Positions 34,052 to 42,995 of a stretch of DNA of 64,000 nucleotides are shown here, piece by piece; the stretch's first letter is position 1, and every line of letters begins with the position of its first letter. The stretch covers positions 1 to 64,000 of the forward strand of contig JAZNGW010000027.1 in NCBI GenBank assembly GCA_045576655.1. Reading direction: 5' to 3'. The DNA comes from RGIG8745 sp045576655. Lineage in GTDB: Bacteria; Bacteroidota; Bacteroidia; Bacteroidales; Bacteroidaceae. The position numbers were made by a program, and so were the translations under genes. A model generated the notes under the pieces. That model saw nothing but the letters and a program-made list of their open reading frames with translations, searched no databases and was not told the DNA's origin.

Positions 34052-36898
34052 ATGAAGAAAACTTTACTCTTTTCTCTCGTTGCGTTGTTTGTGAGCCTGT
34101 TTGCTAAAGCGCAGGGTAGCGATGACTTCGCAACAATGTCATCGAACAACACTTATGCAGAGTATACGTCTACTGCAGGATGGGTTGGTACTAATTGTCA
34201 GATTATTGCGAATGCAGATTTGATGGGCGATACTAAGGCTGTTGTTATCAATGGTAAGACTACGGCTGTTGGTAGCATTACTTCTCCAACACTTACAGGT
34301 GGTTGCGGCGCTCTTACAATTAACTATGCCTATACTTATTCAGAAAGTAATGGCGTTAGTTTCCACGTTGCTGTTATGCAGAATGGCGCAGCTGTAAAGG
34401 AATATGACGTTGTTGACGCAACCTTGGCTCAGAGTGTTGCAGCTGTAAACACTACCGATATCAATGTTGAGGGAGATTTCTCAATCGTAATCACAAACAA
34501 CAGTCCTTCTTCTTCTTCAAAAAATAAGGACCGCTATGCTATTTGGGGTATCTCTTGGACTGCTTACGGCGAAGCTGGTGGTGAGGAACCTGGTACAGAC
34601 CCTACTCCAGAACCGGAACCAGACCCAGATCCTGTTGTTGACGTAGTTGAGCCAGTGATTTCTCCAAACACTTATTATCACGCAAACACAGTTGACGTTA
34701 CTATCGCTGCTGAAGAAGGCCTCACAGTTTACTACACAATCGATGGAACAGACCCTACTACAGAGTCAGAAGTTTATTCCGCTTCAATCACAATCAGTGC
34801 AACAGACGCTACTGTTAAGGTTACAGTTAAGGCAATTGCAGTTGATGCAGAAGGAAATGTCAGTGATATAGTTTCTGCTACTTACACTGTTAATGTGGTT
34901 AAGCCAATGGAGGTTCCAGAGGGATGCGTTGGTTTCGACTTCGTTATGAACCCTTGGGGATATACACTCGGAAGCAGCAATGGCGAAACTGGTGAACTTA
35001 CTTCTCCGATTGTTCAGGACGGTGTGACATTCTCATTCGAGGGTGGTTCTACTCCTACACGTATGTGGTCATACGACGGTGGCGGTCAGTTGCGTGTTTA
35101 CAAAGGTGCAGTGCTTACGTTCACTGCTCCTGCAGGAAAAATTATCACTTCGATGGTGTTTGATATCGTGCAGGGTACGTACGAGGCTGGTAATGGCACT
35201 TGGGATGCAACAACTGGCACATGGACCGGTTCTGAGGAGTCTGCTGTCGTTAATGTTGCGGCTGACAGCAAGACTGGTCAGATTAGGACAATCCTCGTAA
35301 CTCTTGCTGACAAACCTGTTGTAGAGGTTGAGGCTCCTGTAATTACTCCTGCTACAGGTACTTACTCTGAGGCTCAGACTGTGACAATCACTGCTGCAGA
35401 GGGCAACTCAATTTTCTACACCCTTGACGGAACAGACCCTTCAGACGCTTCTACCGTTTACGAAGGTCCATTCACTGTAAGCGAAACTACAACAATCAAG
35501 GCAATTGCAACAAATGATGACGACGTAGCAAGTCCTGTTGCAACATCTGTGATAACAATCTTGCCTACTTATAAGTCAATCGCTGAAATGCTTGCTGTAA
35601 TCTCTACAGAAAAGGTTGATGTGGTTTACGAATTTGAAAATCTTCTCGTTCAGGGTGTTAATGGCGCAAACGTTTATGTCCATGACGGCGCAAACGCATT
35701 CCTTATTTATGGATGGGATTCTCCAGTGAAGAAGGGCGATAAGATCAGCGGTAAGGTTGCTGGTCAGATTTACCTCTACAACAATTTGCCAGAGATTTCT
35801 CTTACTGGCGATAAGTGGGCTGGCGTAACTGTTGCTTCTGAGGGCAATGAAGTGGTTCCTGCAGTAAAGACTATTCCGGAACTTACTAAGGATATTGTAA
35901 ATGAATTCATCCGTCTTGAGGGTGTGTCATTCTCTTTGGCAAGCGGTTCTAACTATACATTTACTGACGGTACTAATAGTATCAACATCTACGAAAAGAA
36001 CCTTCTCAAAGATGTTACATTCAGCACTGAAGAGAAATATAACATCAATGCTTTCGTAAGCATCTACAAGGAAACTATCCAGCTTAGCATCACTTCAGCA
36101 GACGATGTTGAGCTCATCACAGTCCTCAAGGATGCTGAGGCTGCATGGGATGTAGAGGAAGTAGAAATTAATGTTGGTGAGACTTTGAACAATAAGTTTA
36201 CAACTGTATCTGACGGCGCTGTTACTTACACTTCTTCTCATCCTGCAGTAGTTGCAGTTGCAGAAGACGGCACATTGACTGTTGCTGGTCCAGGACGTGC
36301 GGTAATTACTGCTGAGGTTGCAGAAACAGCAACTTATCTTGCAGACAAGGCTGAATTTGTAGTTGTCGTACGCTCTGATGCAGACGGTTCACTTGAGAAT
36401 CCTTATCTCGTAAGCGACGCAATGGCTATATATGTAAGCGACGCAACAATCGCAGGTATGTGGGTTAAGGGTTATATGATTGGTTATGTTGAGGGCAGTT
36501 CTCCAAGCGGCATAACTCTTGCTATGCCTACAGAAGCACAGACAGAGGTAATTATTGCTAATACTGCTGATGAAACAGATGTAAACAACTGCTTCGTGGT
36601 TCAGTTGCCAAAGGGACAGATTCGCGACGATGTGGAACTCTTCGCTCATCCAGAACTCTACGGTAAGGAAATTATGTTCAAGGGTGACATTTTGAAGTAC
36701 TTCGGTATCGCAGGTATGAAGAATACTACTGACTATAGTCTTGACGGTGGTGTGACTATTCCAACTGGCATTAATGGTGTAGAAGTTGAGGATGCTAATG
36801 CTCCTAAGGTAATCTATACTATTGCTGGTCAGCGTGTAAACACAATCACTAAGGGTGGCATCTACATCATCAATGGTAAGAAGGTGCTTGTGAAGTAA
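34052..36898 (+). CDS. large secreted multi-domain protein: chitobiase C-terminal-like repeats, OB-fold domains, T9SS-like tail
   Basis: This 948-residue protein has a signal peptide ending A-K-A-Q. An N-terminal jelly-roll-like domain (about 22-175) leads to an E/P/D-rich linker. Two CHB_HEX_C-type Ig domains follow (Y-Y-T-I-D-G-T-D-P near 235 and F-Y-T-L-D-G-T-D-P near 455). Then come an OB-fold-like domain (about 510-690), a Big-2-like region (Y-T-S-S-H-P-A-V-V-A-V) and a DUF6359-type domain (about 780-905). The C-terminus Y-T-I-A-G-Q-R-V...G-I-Y-I-I-N-G-K-K is a sorting-tail-like end. No catalytic site is visible. It is probably an exported substrate-binding or scaffold partner of the endonuclease encoded next. 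Confidence 0.75.
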   Translation: MKKTLLFSLVALFVSLFAKAQGSDDFATMSSNNTYAEYTSTAGWVGTNCQIIANADLMGDTKAVVINGKTTAVGSITSPTLTGGCGALTINYAYTYSESNGVSFHVAVMQNGAAVKEYDVVDATLAQSVAAVNTTDINVEGDFSIVITNNSPSSSSKNKDRYAIWGISWTAYGEAGGEEPGTDPTPEPEPDPDPVVDVVEPVISPNTYYHANTVDVTIAAEEGLTVYYTIDGTDPTTESEVYSASITISATDATVKVTVKAIAVDAEGNVSDIVSATYTVNVVKPMEVPEGCVGFDFVMNPWGYTLGSSNGETGELTSPIVQDGVTFSFEGGSTPTRMWSYDGGGQLRVYKGAVLTFTAPAGKIITSMVFDIVQGTYEAGNGTWDATTGTWTGSEESAVVNVAADSKTGQIRTILVTLADKPVVEVEAPVITPATGTYSEAQTVTITAAEGNSIFYTLDGTDPSDASTVYEGPFTVSETTTIKAIATNDDDVASPVATSVITILPTYKSIAEMLAVISTEKVDVVYEFENLLVQGVNGANVYVHDGANAFLIYGWDSPVKKGDKISGKVAGQIYLYNNLPEISLTGDKWAGVTVASEGNEVVPAVKTIPELTKDIVNEFIRLEGVSFSLASGSNYTFTDGTNSINIYEKNLLKDVTFSTEEKYNINAFVSIYKETIQLSITSADDVELITVLKDAEAAWDVEEVEINVGETLNNKFTTVSDGAVTYTSSHPAVVAVAEDGTLTVAGPGRAVITAEVAETATYLADKAEFVVVVRSDADGSLENPYLVSDAMAIYVSDATIAGMWVKGYMIGYVEGSSPSGITLAMPTEAQTEVIIANTADETDVNNCFVVQLPKGQIRDDVELFAHPELYGKEIMFKGDILKYFGIAGMKNTTDYSLDGGVTIPTGINGVEVEDANAPKVIYTIAGQRVNTITKGGIYIINGKKVLVK

Positions 36899-36928
36899 TT
36901 GAAGATAATAGATTGAATGAATAATTAC

Positions 36929-36958
36929 GGAGCCGGGTCGCACGTGCGGCTCGGCTCC
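36929..36958 (+). terminator. strong intergenic hairpin between the two secreted proteins
   Basis: GGAGCCGGGTCGCAC pairs with GTGCGGCTCGGCTCC with two G-U pairs and almost no loop. There is no T-run after it, so it may attenuate or stabilise the upstream mRNA rather than terminate. Confidence 0.5.
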
Positions 36959-36976
36959 TATGAATTTTAGAGATCT

Positions 36977-38491
36977 ATGGTTAAGAAACTTTCTCTGTTC
37001 GCATTGAATGTTTTACTTTCTATCAGTGCTTTTGCGCAAATTCCTCAAGGGTATTATGATGGGGCTGACGGCAAGAAGAAAGCAGAACTAAAGTCTGCAC
37101 TTTATGATATAGTTTCACCCCATGTGGTACTCAGTTATAGCGCCTTATGGGATGCCTATGAGATTACGGATGTTGTTCCTGGCACGACAGATCAGGTTTA
37201 TGATATGTTTTCGCTTGAAACGGCTTACTATTCATCACGAGGCACCGAGATCAATCGTGAGCACGTTGTGCCGAAGAGTTGGTGGGGAGGCGGAAGCAAC
37301 TACAATTCTTATTCCGACCTTTTCAATGTCATTCCGTCAAATGCGCAGGCCAACTCGGCTAAGAGCAACTATCCATTGGGAGAGATAACAGGAAGCGTCA
37401 GTTTCGACAATGGGCGAACCAGAGTGGGGAAGGCCGACCAGAGTGGTGGCGCGCCATATGTTTTTGAACCCGCAGATGAGTTTAAGGGCGATTTTGCCCG
37501 CATATACATGTATGTGGCAACTTGCTATCAGAACATTTCATGGGAAGAAAAATATTATGCTTTCAATGCCGGTGTGAATGAATATCCTACATTGAAATCG
37601 TGGATTATTCCCATGCTTCTTGAATGGAACCGTCAGGACCCTGTGAGCGACAGAGAGATAGAGCGTCAGAAGGCGGTCTATGGCATTCAGAAAAATCGTA
37701 ACCCGTTCATTGATTATCCTATCCTTGCTGAATTCATTTGGGGCGATAGCGTCTCTGTGGCGTTCGACCTTGCAACAGCCATTCCTAATGTAGGTCAGCA
37801 AGGAGGCGATGAAGGGGGCAGTGGGGGAGATGGCACACCTGATGACGGTGGCGATCCAAATCCTGGTGGCGGTGAAGGTGATGACGATGAGACTACTCCT
37901 GACGACACTCCTGCCATTGCGGGCGACATGTTGTTCGTCGAGACGTTCGATGATATTGAGGGTGGTAATGATACCTCTACAGGTGGTTCCAACTCAGCTT
38001 GGAGCGGCAATGACAGCATAGCGAGCGTTTCGGCCACTTATTCTGCAGGTGGGGCGGTACGTGTCGGTACAAGCAAGAAGGCTGGTAGCATCACAACCGT
38101 GCCTCTCGACTACGATGGTGGTGATATTGTTGTAGAAGTTGACGTTAAGGGATGGACAACCGTCGAGGGTGACCTCCTTGTAACCGCAAGCGGTTGTCCG
38201 ACTCAGACATTGACTTATAGCGCAAAGATGGCTGATGGCTATGAAACGCTGAAGATTGCCTTTAAGGGTGTGTCGGCATCACCGGAGGTGAAGTTCGAAA
38301 CTTCGAAGAAGCGCTGCTTCATTTCTGCAATTCGTATATACGAAGAGAAGTCAGCCAATTCGATAGGCAAGATAGAATCGGTATGCTCGGCAGACGATTA
38401 TTATTACACCCTTTCGGGACAGAGATTGCCAGCGAAACCTCATGCCAAAGGCATATACATACATCAAGGAAAGAAATTCATAGTGCACTAA
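36977..38491 (+). CDS. secreted endonuclease I family nuclease with C-terminal binding domain
   Basis: This is a 504-residue protein. Signal peptide about 1-20 (A-F-A-Q). The EndA/NucM-type endonuclease I domain (about 22-255) carries E-I-N-R-E-H-V-V-P-K-S-W-W with catalytic His96 and F-N-V-I-P-S-N-A-Q-A-N-S-A-K-S-N-Y-P-L-G (Asn metal ligands). A G/D/P-rich linker (about 270-310) joins a jelly-roll-like domain (about 315-450). The C-terminus Y-Y-T-L-S-G-Q-R-L...G-I-Y-I-H-Q-G-K-K resembles a T9SS sorting tail. It should cut DNA (and possibly RNA) outside the cell. Confidence 0.9.
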   Translation: MVKKLSLFALNVLLSISAFAQIPQGYYDGADGKKKAELKSALYDIVSPHVVLSYSALWDAYEITDVVPGTTDQVYDMFSLETAYYSSRGTEINREHVVPKSWWGGGSNYNSYSDLFNVIPSNAQANSAKSNYPLGEITGSVSFDNGRTRVGKADQSGGAPYVFEPADEFKGDFARIYMYVATCYQNISWEEKYYAFNAGVNEYPTLKSWIIPMLLEWNRQDPVSDREIERQKAVYGIQKNRNPFIDYPILAEFIWGDSVSVAFDLATAIPNVGQQGGDEGGSGGDGTPDDGGDPNPGGGEGDDDETTPDDTPAIAGDMLFVETFDDIEGGNDTSTGGSNSAWSGNDSIASVSATYSAGGAVRVGTSKKAGSITTVPLDYDGGDIVVEVDVKGWTTVEGDLLVTASGCPTQTLTYSAKMADGYETLKIAFKGVSASPEVKFETSKKRCFISAIRIYEEKSANSIGKIESVCSADDYYYTLSGQRLPAKPHAKGIYIHQGKKFIVH

Positions 38492-38518
38492 TTCGCGCTT
38501 ATATGAATGGAAATGACA

Positions 38519-38550
38519 GGAGGGGAACCGCATGGTTCCCCTCCGTTTTT
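38519..38550 (+). terminator. Rho-independent terminator after the endonuclease I gene
   Basis: GGAGGGGAACC and GGTTCCCCTCC pair perfectly around GCAT, followed by G and five T. It also separates the convergent clpB. Confidence 0.88.
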
Positions 38551-38571
38551 AATTGATCTGTCTTCAGTTCC

Positions 38572-41160
38572 TTAGTTCTGGAACACAAGTGTTTCACCTT
38601 CGGCATCAACGGTTATAGCATGTTCTCTGTCGACGTTGCCTCCGAGAATCTTCTTGGAGAGTTCGTTGAGCAAGTGGCGCTGGATGGCGCGCTTCACAGG
38701 ACGTGCTCCAAATTCTGCGTCGAATCCTGCCGATGCGATGAAATCAACGGCCTTGTCGGTTATGTTGAGTTTGATTCCGGCATCGTTCAGCATGCGTTCC
38801 ACTCCGTTCAGTTGCAGACGCACTATGTCCTTTATCTCATTTTCATTGAGCGGAGTGAACATGATGATTTCGTCGATGCGGTTGAGAAACTCCGGACGTA
38901 TGGTCTGCTTGAGCATTGTGAGAACCTGGTTTTTCGCTTCTTCTACCACCTCATCGTGGTTGACAAAGTTGATTTTCTCAAACTTCTCCTGAATGAGATG
39001 GCTGCCGAGATTTGACGTCATTATGATGATGGTGTTCTTGAAGTTCACAGTGCGGCCTTTGTTGTCCGTCAGATGCCCGTCGTCGAGCACTTGCAATAGG
39101 ATGTTGAACACGTCAGGATGTGCCTTCTCTATCTCGTCGAACAGTACCACGGAGTATGGTTTGCGCCTTACTGCCTCAGTCAGTTGTCCGCCTTCATCGT
39201 AGCCTACATATCCCGGAGGCGCACCTATGAGTCGGCTCACACTGTGCTTCTCCTGATATTCGCTCATGTCGATTCGTGTCATAAGCGTTTCGTCGTCGAA
39301 GAGGTAGTCTGCCAAGGCTTTTGCCAGTTCTGTCTTGCCTACACCGGTGCTTCCGAGGAATATGAACGAACCGATAGGGCGACGAGGGTCTTGCAGTCCC
39401 GCTCTGCTACGACGCACGGCATCGCTCACCGCCTGTATGGCCTCGTCCTGACCGATAACACGCTTGTGCAGTTCCTCCTCAAGATGCAGGAGCTTTTCCC
39501 TCTCGCTTTGAACCATCTTGCTAACAGGGATTCCTGTCCAACGGCTCACCACGTCGGCAATATCGTCGGCCGTAACCTCCTCCTTGACCATAGCGTTAGC
39601 GCCTTGAGCGTTGGACAACTGTTCCTGCACGGATTTGATGTCTGCTTCAAGTTCCTGCAACTTGCCATACCTGATTTCTGCCACGCGTCCGTAGTTTCCC
39701 TCGCGCTCAGCCTTGTCGGCCTCAAACTTGAGCTGCTCAATCTGCTGCTTGTCTTGCTGAATCCTGTTCACAAGTTCGCGCTCGGCTTGCCATTTTGCAT
39801 TGTAAGAACTCTCCTCGTCCTTCAGGTCAGCAATTTCCTTGTTGAGCATTTCGAGTTTTTGCTCGTCGCCTTCGCGCTTGATGGCCTCACGCTCAATTTC
39901 GAGTTGCTTCAGTCTGCGTGAAATCTCGTCGAGTTCCTCCGGCACGGAGTCGCGCTCCATGCGTAGTTTGGCTGCAGCCTCGTCCATGAGGTCAATGGCT
40001 TTGTCTGGTAGGAAACGCTCCGTGATGTAGCGATTGGATAGTTCCACGGCGGCGATTATCGCATCGTCTTTGATGCGCACCTTGTGGTGATTCTCATATC
40101 TCTCCTTCAGACCTCGGAGAATGGATATGGTGCTGAGCACGTCGGGTTCGTTGACCATGACCGTCTGGAAGCGGCGTTCCAGAGCCTTGTCCTTCTCGAA
40201 ATACTTCTGGTATTCGTCGAGCGTGGTTGCTCCGATGCTTCTGAGTTCACCTCGTGCAAGCGCAGGCTTCAGTATGTTTGCCGCATCCATAGCCCCTTCA
40301 CCCTTGCCGGCACCTACGAGAGTGTGGATTTCATCAATGAAAAGAATGATGTCGCCTTCGCTCTTGGTCACTTCGTTCACAACGCTCTTCAGTCTCTCCT
40401 CAAACTCGCCCTTGTACTTCGCCCCGGCAATGAGCGCACCCATGTCGAGCGAGTACAGACGCTTCTCCTTCAGGTTGTCAGGCACGTCGCCTCTGAGTAT
40501 GCGGTGGGCAAGCCCCTCAACGATAGCGGTCTTTCCCGTGCCTGGCTCGCCGATGAGCACAGGGTTGTTCTTGGTGCGCCTGCTTAGGATTTGGAGCACA
40601 CGCCTTATCTCCTCATCGCGACCGATAACAGGATCAAGTTTGCCTGTCCTTGCCTGTTCAATGAGGTTTGTCGCATACTTTTCGAGTGCCTGATATGTGT
40701 CTTCGCTTGATTGGCTCGTCACCTTCTCACCGTTGCGCAGTTCCTGAATAGCCTTTCTGAGTTCCTTTTCCGTAAATCCCATCTCCTTCATCATCTTCGC
40801 CACACTGCTTTCTACGAGCAAGAGGGCAAGCATGATAGGTTCGAGCGACACGTATTCGTCGCCCATCTCTTTCGACAGACTGACGGCCTTCTGCAATACC
40901 TCGTTGGTTTCGCGGCTAAGATAAGGCTCTCCGCCGCTCACTTTAGGTTTCGAAGCCGCCTCGCTCATCACCATGTTGCTCATGAGTCGGGCGTTGAGTC
41001 CCAATTTCTGGAATATGAAGTTGGTTACATTTTCACCAACCTTCAATACACCCGCCATCAGATGAGCCGGTTCAATCACTTGCTGTCCGTTCTGACTAAC
41101 GAAATTGACAGCTTCCTGCACAGCCTCCTGTGCCTTGATAGTAAAGTTGTTGAAATTCAT
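38572..41160 (-). CDS. clpB: ATP-dependent disaggregase ClpB
   Basis: This is an 862-residue Hsp100 chaperone. The Clp N domain is about 1-145. AAA-1 has Walker A G-E-P-G-T-G-K-T near 205 and Walker B I-L-F-I-D-E-I-H. A long coiled-coil M domain (about 405-525) is present, so this is ClpB and not ClpA/C. AAA-2 has G-S-T-G-V-G-K-T-E near 605 and V-V-L-F-D-E-I-E. It works with DnaK to recover aggregated proteins after heat or stress. The start is followed upstream by a 1.8-kb repeat island. A TAAGTTTG box on the minus strand at 41461-41468 is the only -7 candidate I found, giving a 300-base leader. Confidence 0.96.
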   Translation of the reverse strand: MNFNNFTIKAQEAVQEAVNFVSQNGQQVIEPAHLMAGVLKVGENVTNFIFQKLGLNARLMSNMVMSEAASKPKVSGGEPYLSRETNEVLQKAVSLSKEMGDEYVSLEPIMLALLLVESSVAKMMKEMGFTEKELRKAIQELRNGEKVTSQSSEDTYQALEKYATNLIEQARTGKLDPVIGRDEEIRRVLQILSRRTKNNPVLIGEPGTGKTAIVEGLAHRILRGDVPDNLKEKRLYSLDMGALIAGAKYKGEFEERLKSVVNEVTKSEGDIILFIDEIHTLVGAGKGEGAMDAANILKPALARGELRSIGATTLDEYQKYFEKDKALERRFQTVMVNEPDVLSTISILRGLKERYENHHKVRIKDDAIIAAVELSNRYITERFLPDKAIDLMDEAAAKLRMERDSVPEELDEISRRLKQLEIEREAIKREGDEQKLEMLNKEIADLKDEESSYNAKWQAERELVNRIQQDKQQIEQLKFEADKAEREGNYGRVAEIRYGKLQELEADIKSVQEQLSNAQGANAMVKEEVTADDIADVVSRWTGIPVSKMVQSEREKLLHLEEELHKRVIGQDEAIQAVSDAVRRSRAGLQDPRRPIGSFIFLGSTGVGKTELAKALADYLFDDETLMTRIDMSEYQEKHSVSRLIGAPPGYVGYDEGGQLTEAVRRKPYSVVLFDEIEKAHPDVFNILLQVLDDGHLTDNKGRTVNFKNTIIIMTSNLGSHLIQEKFEKINFVNHDEVVEEAKNQVLTMLKQTIRPEFLNRIDEIIMFTPLNENEIKDIVRLQLNGVERMLNDAGIKLNITDKAVDFIASAGFDAEFGARPVKRAIQRHLLNELSKKILGGNVDREHAITVDAEGETLVFQN

Positions 41161-42026
41161 AATTAACCGTTTATTTAGTAGTTAAGAAGTTTAGTAGTTA
41201 AGAAGTTAAGTGGTAGGGACGCAATGTATTGCGTCCGAGGATTTCTGTTGTAGGGACAGGGCGTGCCCTGTCCGTTGTAGCAAGTGTAGAGCCATCCCTT
41301 GCGGTTGCCCTAAGGAGTGTCCCTACAATCTCAAAACCCATTTGATTGCTTGTTGTTGCTCTTCCCATCTTCAAACTCGGTGCCAGGAGCTAACTTCGGA
41401 CAAAATGGCGCATTACTCTTTGAAATTCACGGCTTTAATGTCAGAGGTGAGCCATATTGTCAAACTTATGCGTTACACCTTCTGTTATTTCTTAATGATA
41501 TAACTACAAAATGTTTTCTCGTGTTCATTTTTAACTTAATTCGTTTTGTCTGCATTTTGGACGAAAAGTAAGGACAAAATAAAGGCGGACACACAGGTCC
41601 GCCATTCATGTTTCCCGCAGATTATCGCAGATTATTGATTTTAAGGCACGGGATACGCTGAGAACACCGAATACCACGGTTTTGTATGGACGCAATGTAT
41701 TGCAATGTATTGCGTCCGAGGAATTCTGTCGTAGGGGCGAGGTTCGCTCGTCCGAAAAGAAAAGCAGTGTAAGACCCCTCCCTAACCCTCCCCAAAGGGA
41801 GGGAACAGTGATCCCTACAAAACCGTGTCGTACCGTGTTCTCAGCGTGTTCTGTGCCAATATTTAACGCATTAAAAACCACAGATCGCACCGATACACAC
41901 AGATTAAACAATGTGCCCTGTTAAGGAGTTAAGAAGTCAGGAGTTAAGGAGTTAAGTAGGGACGCAATGATTGCGTCCGAAGAGTCCCGGTGTAGGGGCG
42001 AGGTCCGCTCGTCCGATGCAAAGCAT

Positions 42027-42059
42027 GTAGAGACGTCACAGTGTGGCGTCTCTTTTTTT
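42027..42059 (+). repeat. family C palindrome with T-run (terminator-like)
   Basis: AGAGACGTCACA and TGTGGCGTCTCT pair around one base, with seven T after. The same palindrome recurs inverted at 42252-42277 and again at 50666-50691. Confidence 0.75.
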
Positions 42060-42251
42060 GAACGCCGATTTGACGGATTGGGCTGATTAACGCTGATTTT
42101 GTATTTTATCCGCGACAATCTGTTCAATCAGTGTCATCCGCGTTCAAAAAGGGTCGAAGACAATTATTGGATAATTAGCGGCAATTAGTGTTTCACGCAT
42201 TAGCGGCAATCGGTGGGATTTGCGGGAGACAAAATCCGTGTTCAACAAAAA

Positions 42252-42277
42252 GAGACGCCACGATGTGACGTCTCTAC
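42252..42277 (-). repeat. family C palindrome, inverted copy
   Basis: It is the reverse complement of the copy at 42027-42052, with one base changed in the loop. On the minus strand it is followed by TTTTTGTTG. Confidence 0.75.
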
Positions 42278-42446
42278 GACAGTTGTTTTCGGGCATCCGC
42301 AAGGGATGCCTCTACGGAATCATCGGCCTCCTCCGGCTCCCCCAGTAGGGGAGTGAGGGGGGTAGATGTGTGTTGTTCCCGTTCCCGTTATCGTTCCCGT
42401 CAAAGTTCTCCCCCCCCTGGGGGAGTTAGAGGGGGCTGTCAGCGTT

Positions 42447-42680
42447 TCCTCGGTGGAAATTCATCACTATCGCAGTGGAAACTTAACATCACCTCGGTGG
42501 ATATTTCGTAGCACTGCGGAGAAAAGTATAAATTAAACTTATATTTGTAAGAATAAAACTAATATTTATATAAATAAAACTATTATTTGTACAAATATTA
42601 CTTTTATTTATAGTTTTCAACGAGGAAGTTATAAGTTTCGAGCGCGGTGGAAATAAGTTTTCAGCGAGACGAAGGTAAAT
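42447..42680. repeat. 22-bp-period CTCGGTGGAAA repeat flanking a 21-bp AT-rich array
   Basis: From 42448, units of 22 bp begin CTCGGTGGAAA, CGCAGTGGAAA, CTCGGTGGATA and TGCGGAGAAAA. After the AT-rich array, related units continue inverted or degenerate (ACGAGGAAGTTATAAG, GCGCGGTGGAAATAAG). The stretch 42605-42637 is the reverse complement of 16383-16411 with few changes. Confidence 0.65.
42533..42616. repeat. four tandem 21-bp AT-rich units
   Basis: Units start at 42533, 42554, 42575 and 42596, each with an A-A-A-C-T then T-A-T-T-T-G/A-T-A core. The third contains the perfect palindrome ATTTGTACAAAT, close to the GTTTGTACGAAC of the other two 21-bp arrays. Confidence 0.65.
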
Positions 42681-42909
42681 ATTTAACGTGGTAGTGGCAA
42701 TTCTGCTCCTACATGATGACATTTATTGCCGTTTCTCACAGAGTGAAATTTGCGTATGCCGCATAGAATGTAAAAATAGGGAGTATCAAAATGATAACTT
42801 ACTATCATTTTGTTCATTCTGACGGCAACGCGAAATAGAAGCGTTGCTTGCTTCGACGGAAGATTTATCTTCCCAAAGAAGCCTCATGGAAGAATTTCAT
42901 ATTTGGTGC

Positions 42910-42938
42910 TGAGATCCTTCACAAATGTTCAGTATGAC
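42910..42938 (-). repeat. solo copy of the GTCAT...GATCTCA repeat
   Basis: On the minus strand it reads GTCATACTGAAC...GAAGGATCTCA, matching the left arm of the inverted repeat at 9775-9803. Confidence 0.6.
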
Positions 42939-42995
42939 ATGATAATATGATAGCGCTTCTGCATTTTGATACCCCCTCTCTTTTCTTATGCCATT

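Larger units (their letters stand above)
41161..42995. other. 1.8-kb gene-free island of modular repeats
   Basis: No gene is supported. In order it contains: GTTAAGAAGTTAAG runs; family A palindromes (41216-41236, 41688-41717, 41957-41978); family B palindromes of GGRC-type arms (41254-41273, 41734-41754, 41995-42015); C/T-rich CCCTCCCTAACCCTCCCC (41775-41795) and its G-rich counterpart (42348-42363); a GGCGGAC hairpin (41583-41602); family C palindromes (42027-42052 and, inverted, 42252-42277); a GGCATCC...GGATGCC palindrome (42291-42313); CGCTGATT/ATCCGCG repeats (42061-42145); 22-bp and 21-bp tandem repeats (42447-42680); and a solo GTCAT repeat (42910-42938). A frame at about 41317-41571 might be a decayed gene fragment, but I cannot name it. 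Confidence 0.7.

Noticed and set aside
41210..41571. overlapping frames of 84-97 codons upstream of clpB
   Set aside because: They begin inside palindromes A and B and show no recognisable domain. A decayed gene fragment cannot be excluded but cannot be supported.
42489..42722. 77-codon frame in the AT-rich tandem repeats
   Set aside because: The translation is a by-product of the 21-bp AT-rich array (N/I/S-rich), with no start signal.
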